Shown here piece after piece: positions 5,521-8,375 of a stretch of 8,375 bases of DNA. The position numbers were made by a program, and so were the translations under genes. This stretch comes from Patescibacteria group bacterium. GTDB lineage: Bacteria; Patescibacteriota; Minisyncoccia; Portnoybacterales; GWB1-42-6. The notes beneath the pieces are model-generated. The model worked only from the letters and a program-made list of their open reading frames with translations, was not told the origin of the DNA and ran no database searches. Location of the stretch: assembly GCA_018818145.1 (NCBI GenBank), contig JAHIST010000027.1:1-8375 (forward strand). The letters run 5' to 3'. Each line of letters opens with the position of its first letter. Positions within the stretch are counted from its first letter, which is position 1.

Positions 5521-5551
5521 CCCCCACACCTAATTTCGTTAGGTGTGGGGG
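5521..5551. terminator. Perfect 13-bp hairpin between convergent genes
   Basis: CCCCCACACCTAA (5521-5533) pairs with 5539-5551 across the loop TTTCG. It starts 1 nt past the stop codon of the minus-strand membrane protein gene and is flanked by T-rich sequence on the plus side (TTTAGTTTT) and A-rich sequence on the other. It probably ends transcription from the sigma/anti-sigma operon and backs up the RRM terminator. Confidence 0.75.
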
Positions 5552-5552
5552 T

Positions 5553-6326
5553 TTAGTTTTCTCCTGTTTCTTTTTCCGGGGAAGCTGTTGGCGCGGCCAT
5601 ATTTCTTTTTTTATCTTTTTCGTCTTCTTTTCCCGGGCGAGGAACGAAGGAGGAAGTAGGAGAAGCGACAGAAGGAGTAGTGGTTGTCGTTCTTCGGGAA
5701 TCCTCCCCTTTTTCTTTATTTTCGTCCTTATTTTTTCCTTCTTTTCCTTTATTCTCGTCGTTCTCTCTCAAGTCTTTCATAGTCGGCAAATTGTCTTGGT
5801 TTATTCCCAGAATTATGGTCTGTCCTTGGGGATTGGTATAGCGGATGAATTTGGTAGCATTGCTTTCGTTGGCAGCTGCCTTTAAAATCGGGTCGCCGGC
5901 TATTTCTTTTTTGCCAACCAGGACAAGGTCTTTAGCCTGCGCCGCTTCGTTTAGTGAACGAACCGGATCGTCCTTTATTGTTTCTTCTATCTCAATTTTT
6001 TGTTCCGATGAAAGTAGGCTGATGGCATTTATCGCTCTGTTAAGCACTTCTTTGGCTTGGGCTTGGCTGGAATTTTTCTGATTAACCATCAGGACGGCGA
6101 TTAAAATTACAGTTAGAATAATGCCGATTGGAACAGCTTTTTTAATTAAAGACATATTTTTTAAAAGATAAATTTGGCGCCAAAAAACTGATTGTTCGTT
6201 TCGGGCAAGCAAAAAACGCCCGGCTTTTTTGAGCAAAGCGGCTTTTAATTGACTTTTGTGTTTAGCCAGCTCAATCTCCGGATAGTTAAGCTGTCTCAGT
6301 TTTTTGATTAGATTTTGTATCTCCAT
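5553..6326 (-). CDS. Single-pass membrane protein, probable anti-sigma factor
   Basis: The 257-aa protein has a cytoplasmic N-terminal part (1-62, with EIELAKHKSQLKAALLKK), one hydrophobic segment (about 64-82, AVPIGIILTVILIAVLMV), and an external domain (about 85-180, AKEVLNRAINAISLLSSEQ onward). It ends in a low-complexity tail: Glu/Lys/Asn-rich about 190-212, Thr/Ser/Pro-rich about 215-232, then Lys/Glu. It starts 16 nt after the sigma factor stop on the same strand. That order and topology fit ECF sigma/anti-sigma pairs, in which the membrane partner holds the sigma factor until a signal arrives. There is no HxxxCxxC zinc anti-sigma motif, so the role rests on context and topology. A shorter start at Met58 is possible but would remove the proposed sigma-binding part. 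Confidence 0.7.
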   Translation of the reverse strand: MEIQNLIKKLRQLNYPEIELAKHKSQLKAALLKKAGRFLLARNEQSVFWRQIYLLKNMSLIKKAVPIGIILTVILIAVLMVNQKNSSQAQAKEVLNRAINAISLLSSEQKIEIEETIKDDPVRSLNEAAQAKDLVLVGKKEIAGDPILKAAANESNATKFIRYTNPQGQTIILGINQDNLPTMKDLRENDENKGKEGKNKDENKEKGEDSRRTTTTTPSVASPTSSFVPRPGKEDEKDKKRNMAAPTASPEKETGEN

Positions 6327-6342
6327 GAAACTGAAGCTTTAG

Positions 6343-6984
6343 TTATTCTGTTTGAACTTCATCTTTTACAATGTCAGTTTTTTCAAAAAGTTGCGCAGCG
6401 GGACTCTTGATCTCCTCTTTTTTTAGCTGCTTTTTTAGTTGTTCCAGGCCTCGCCAAAGCAGCGATTTGATAGTCCCCTCTTTTTTGCCAAGAATTGCGC
6501 TTATTTCCGAAATCTTTTTATTTTCAAAAAATCTTAAAGTAATTACCTCTTGATATCTGATAGACAGCTGTGACAATCTTTTCTGGATTTCCAAAAAATC
6601 GCGGTGTTGCTCCAGGTTTTTTTCGACCTCCATCAGTTCGGCCGCCAAATCGGCCTGGTCGGCCGGCTCAAAGCCGGATTCCTGCAGCATCCTGTCCAGC
6701 GAGACGGAATTGTAGCGTTTTTTCCTGAAATAATAATTGATTTCGTTAGTCGCGATTTTATAAAGCCAGGCGGAAAAAGCTATATCGCGCCAGCGAAATT
6801 GCCAGAGTTTATTTAGTGCTTTAAAAAATGTCTCGGCGGCAATGTCGCGGGCAATTTCAATGTTGGCGGTGCGCTTTAGCACGTAGTTAAAAATCCTTGG
6901 ATGATATTCATCAAAGAATCTACCAAAAACCGCTGGATTTTTTTGAGCCTCAGCGACAAGTGCCTTTTCTGCTTTTAAATCCAT
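6343..6984 (-). CDS. RNA polymerase sigma factor, sigma-70 family, ECF-like
   Basis: The 213-aa protein has only sigma regions 2 and 4. Region 2 (about 20-90) contains FFDEYHPRIFNYVLKRT and the region 2.2 core DIAAETFFKAL (47-57), then FSAWLYKIATNEINYYFRKK (70-89). Region 4 (about 136-187) shows IRYQEVITLRFFENKKISEI and the helix-turn-helix LGKKEGTIKSLLWRGLEQL. Region 3 and region 1.1 are absent, as in ECF factors. A 26-residue charged tail follows. It should direct RNA polymerase to a small regulon and is probably controlled by the membrane protein encoded 16 nt downstream. A TATAAT box and a perfect palindrome precede it. The ATG start has no clear Shine-Dalgarno. Confidence 0.92.
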   Translation of the reverse strand: MDLKAEKALVAEAQKNPAVFGRFFDEYHPRIFNYVLKRTANIEIARDIAAETFFKALNKLWQFRWRDIAFSAWLYKIATNEINYYFRKKRYNSVSLDRMLQESGFEPADQADLAAELMEVEKNLEQHRDFLEIQKRLSQLSIRYQEVITLRFFENKKISEISAILGKKEGTIKSLLWRGLEQLKKQLKKEEIKSPAAQLFEKTDIVKDEVQTE

Positions 6985-7013
6985 ATTGTGATGTTAAATT
7001 CGCGTGGGACTTT

Positions 7014-7039
7014 GCGCTTTTTTGTATACAAAAAAGCGC
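7014..7039. promoter_or_regulatory. Perfect 26-bp palindrome in the sigma factor leader
   Basis: GCGCTTTTTTGTA (7014-7026) is followed directly by its exact reverse complement (7027-7039). It begins about where transcription from the TATAAT at 7043-7048 should start, so it could be an operator bound by a dimeric regulator or a hairpin at the very 5' end of the mRNA. GCGCC recurs at 7036-7040 and 7051-7055, bracketing the -10 box. Confidence 0.7.
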
Positions 7040-7042
7040 CTT

Positions 7043-7074
7043 ATTATAATGCGCCAAAACAAGGAAAGTTGCAA
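7043..7074 (-). promoter_or_regulatory. Putative promoter of the sigma/anti-sigma operon
   Basis: On the minus strand a perfect TATAAT lies at 7048-7043. The -35 is less certain: TTGCAA (7074-7069) is 20 bp away, and CAACTT (7071-7066) is at the usual 17 bp. The predicted start is near 7036, giving a ~50-nt leader. Confidence 0.5.
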
Positions 7075-7117
7075 TTTCTTAAGGATAAATTTGGCTAACA
7101 ACAAAATATAATATAAA

Positions 7118-7244
7118 CAAAATTTCCTCGTGCCTCCGTGCGTGGGTCATTCCGAGTACATTCGCTTCGCTCAGTATAAACTCCGCGAGGAATCTCGCCC
7201 GCCTGCCCGCCGAAGCCTCGGCGAAGGCGGGAATGGGCACCCAC
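7118..7244. repeat. Palindromic repeat element between sigma operon and small ORF
   Basis: The outer arms GTGGGTCATTCC (7142-7153) and GGAATG-GGC-ACCCAC (7230-7244) pair with one 3-nt bulge. An inner hairpin pairs CCCGCC/GGCGGG (7198-7203/7226-7231) and GCCGA/TCGGC (7209-7213/7218-7222). Its left edge, 7118-7153, resembles 8247-8283 with mainly C/T differences. A 72-codon open frame through it (7079-7297, minus) is a by-product of the repeat. No gene is supported between 6985 and 7268. Confidence 0.75.
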
Positions 7245-7268
7245 ATTCGCGGTAGATCCTTTTGAGCC

Positions 7269-7520
7269 CTATTCTCTGTTTTCTGACTGCGATTCAAGAT
7301 CTTTTCTTATGCGTTCCACAGCTTGTCTTTGTTCCTCCGGACTAAGCTCTTTAAAGTAGGGCGACAATTTGGCGATTGCTTCTGCTTTTTCTCTTAAATC
7401 CGCGGTTTCGGCTATTGGTTTTTGGGGCGGCTCTGCCGGTCTCTCTCTTTGTTTATGGCGAGTAATTTTCTCTCTTTTGGTAATTTGAGAATAGCTGATT
7501 TTTTCAGGATAATTTAGCAT
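7269..7520 (-). CDS. Small charged hypothetical protein
   Basis: The 83-aa protein is rich in Glu, Lys, Arg and Gln, without a membrane segment or signal peptide. The first half looks disordered (TKREKITRHKQRERPAEPPQ). The second half has helical character (LREKAEAIAKLSPYFKELSP, then EEQRQAVERIRKDLE). I do not recognise a family. It begins 33 nt after the stop of the four-helix membrane protein on the same strand and may be co-transcribed with it. Its 3' end lies about 25 bp from the palindromic element. The regular amphipathic helices favour a real gene over chance; no Shine-Dalgarno is evident. Confidence 0.55.
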   Translation of the reverse strand: MLNYPEKISYSQITKREKITRHKQRERPAEPPQKPIAETADLREKAEAIAKLSPYFKELSPEEQRQAVERIRKDLESQSENRE

Positions 7521-7553
7521 CTGGTTGTTTAAAAATACAATGTCCTATCTGGG

Positions 7554-8225
7554 TTAAAAAGTCATCCACGCAATCGCAGATACAAGCATTGCAATAAGCA
7601 TTACAGCGATAAAAGAAAGTAATAAAATTAAAACTTTCTTTTTAAGTCGTGCTAACGCCAGATTTTCATCTGGTAGTGATTGTCTTAAGAATTTAAACAG
7701 CGCAAGAGTTTTCTTTTGTTGTATATGCCATAGAGTGGGCCTGCCCAGTTCCTGATATTTCTCCTGATAGCTGTTTTTTAACAAGTTAAAAAGTCTATTT
7801 ATATTAAAAACATATACAGCAAATAAGGTCAAAGCTGAAATTATTAATACAAGTTCAATACCGATATAAGAAGACGAAGTAGCTGGTATAAAAAGTTTAA
7901 ACCATCCAAAAGCATTAGATGGTATTCCGAAAAAAACAAAAAAATTAATAAATCCGATTGCGAGAATAATGCATACCGAGAAAAGTAAAATCTTTGGTTT
8001 CTTCATGAAGTTTTGTAAATTTGCATCTTCTTTTTGAAACGATTGTCCGAAAAAGACAAATTTCAATAATCTATAAGAGGACATATTTGATAGACTAGGC
8101 TCGCCCAATTCTTGGTATTTTGCCGGATAATTATTTTTTAAATAGCTAAATAATTTATTTAAATTTATAAAATAAAATAACATTAAAATAATACCTAGGA
8201 ATAGTATTCCAAAATGCAATCCCAA
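7554..8225 (-). CDS. Four-helix membrane protein with two UspB-like units
   Basis: The 223-aa protein has hydrophobic segments at about 4-22, 79-99, 121-141 and 199-219. It is an internal tandem duplication: residues 21-45 and 141-165 (NLNKLFSYLKNNY... and NINRLFNLLKNSY..., both reaching KYQELGxPxL) share 16 of 25 residues at an exact 120-residue offset. The later FFGQSFQKEDANL and FLRQSLPDENLAL stretches and a closing helix also correspond. Each unit (helix, x-x-Y-x-x-LG-x-P-x-L loop, helix) resembles the small UspB-like membrane family, whose function is poorly known. The start is a TTG at 8225, with AGGGAA a few bases upstream as a plausible ribosome binding site. The UspB link is from pattern memory; the duplication is seen directly. 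Confidence 0.7.
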   Translation of the reverse strand: MGLHFGILFLGIILMLFYFINLNKLFSYLKNNYPAKYQELGEPSLSNMSSYRLLKFVFFGQSFQKEDANLQNFMKKPKILLFSVCIILAIGFINFFVFFGIPSNAFGWFKLFIPATSSSYIGIELVLIISALTLFAVYVFNINRLFNLLKNSYQEKYQELGRPTLWHIQQKKTLALFKFLRQSLPDENLALARLKKKVLILLLSFIAVMLIAMLVSAIAWMTF

Positions 8226-8375
8226 AAAATTCCCTATAATAAAAGTAATTTCCCCGCGCCTCCGCGCGCGGGGTCATTCTGAGGCGAGCGTAGCGAGCCG
8301 AAGAATCTAAATGATTAGATTCTTCGCTACGGTTAGCTTCGCTAACCCCCGTTCAGAATGACAATCGAAGGAGTC
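8226..8375. repeat. Compound palindromic repeat at the window end
   Basis: Nested inverted repeats fill this gene-free end. CCCCGCGC/GCGCGGGG pair at 8252-8259/8266-8273. GTCATTCTGA (8273-8282) pairs with TCAGAATGAC (8353-8362), enclosing CGAAGAATCTAA/TTAGATTCTTCG (8299-8310/8315-8326, 12 bp, 4-nt loop) and GGTTAGC/GCTAACC (8331-8337/8341-8347). On the minus strand it is the region upstream of the UspB-like gene; a TATTATA-like box near 8235-8241 may act as its -10. Confidence 0.8.

Noticed and set aside
5093..5527. Minus-strand open frame with Pro-rich sequence opposite the RRM gene
   Set aside because: The proline runs are the antisense of the glycine-rich RRM tail and the terminator.
7079..7297. 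72-codon minus-strand open frame
   Set aside because: Its PAFAEASAGRRA-type residues come from the palindromic repeat and it overlaps the small ORF; no gene-like features.
1..8375. CRISPR array
   Set aside because: No regularly spaced direct repeats were found; repeats present are isolated inverted repeats.

Overview
The window looks like chromosome from a member of the Candidate Phyla Radiation (Patescibacteria, most likely Parcubacteria-like). This is inferred, not proven. The evidence is a short 517-aa IF2 without the long N-terminal extension, very compact gene packing, weak or absent Shine-Dalgarno sequences, a lone ~90-aa GIY-YIG protein, an ECF sigma factor paired with a membrane partner, and many short GC-rich palindromic elements both between and inside genes. 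TGA is used as a stop (rbfA), so the genetic code appears standard rather than the TGA=Gly code of Gracilibacteria/Absconditabacteria.

Left part (1-1185): the C-terminal part of a serine recombinase runs rightward, and its last codons read antisense through a tRNA-Leu(UAA) gene. To its right on the minus strand is an unusual tRNA-Cys locus. A tRNA-Cys gene is split into a 5' piece (1163-1185) and a 3' piece (711-749). Between them lie a perfect 13-bp inverted repeat, a small GIY-YIG endonuclease-like gene and a complete, sequence-divergent tRNA-Cys(GCA). The GIY-YIG stop codon lies inside that tRNA. It looks like a cassette that broke a tRNA-Cys and supplies a replacement copy.

Middle part (1240-4099, minus strand): a tight translation operon infB - rbfA - nrnA-like DHH phosphoesterase, with a 2-nt gap and then a 4-nt ATGA overlap. 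IF2 carries about 12 extra residues directly before its switch I motif, encoded by a palindromic DNA segment. Upstream of infB are a repeat-rich gap and a DUF4446 membrane-anchored protein (minus). Divergent from it is a small RRM/glycine-rich RNA-binding protein gene (plus) with a strong sigma70-type promoter. Its ~120-nt leader folds on paper into a three-way junction, and three hairpins follow the gene.

Right part (5553-8225, minus strand): an ECF-like sigma factor followed by a single-pass membrane protein, probably its anti-sigma factor. Their promoter region holds a perfect 26-bp palindrome just downstream of a TATAAT box. Further upstream are a ~100-bp palindromic repeat element, a small charged hypothetical protein, and a four-helix membrane protein built from two copies of a UspB-like unit. 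The window ends in a compound palindromic repeat related to the one at 7118-7153.
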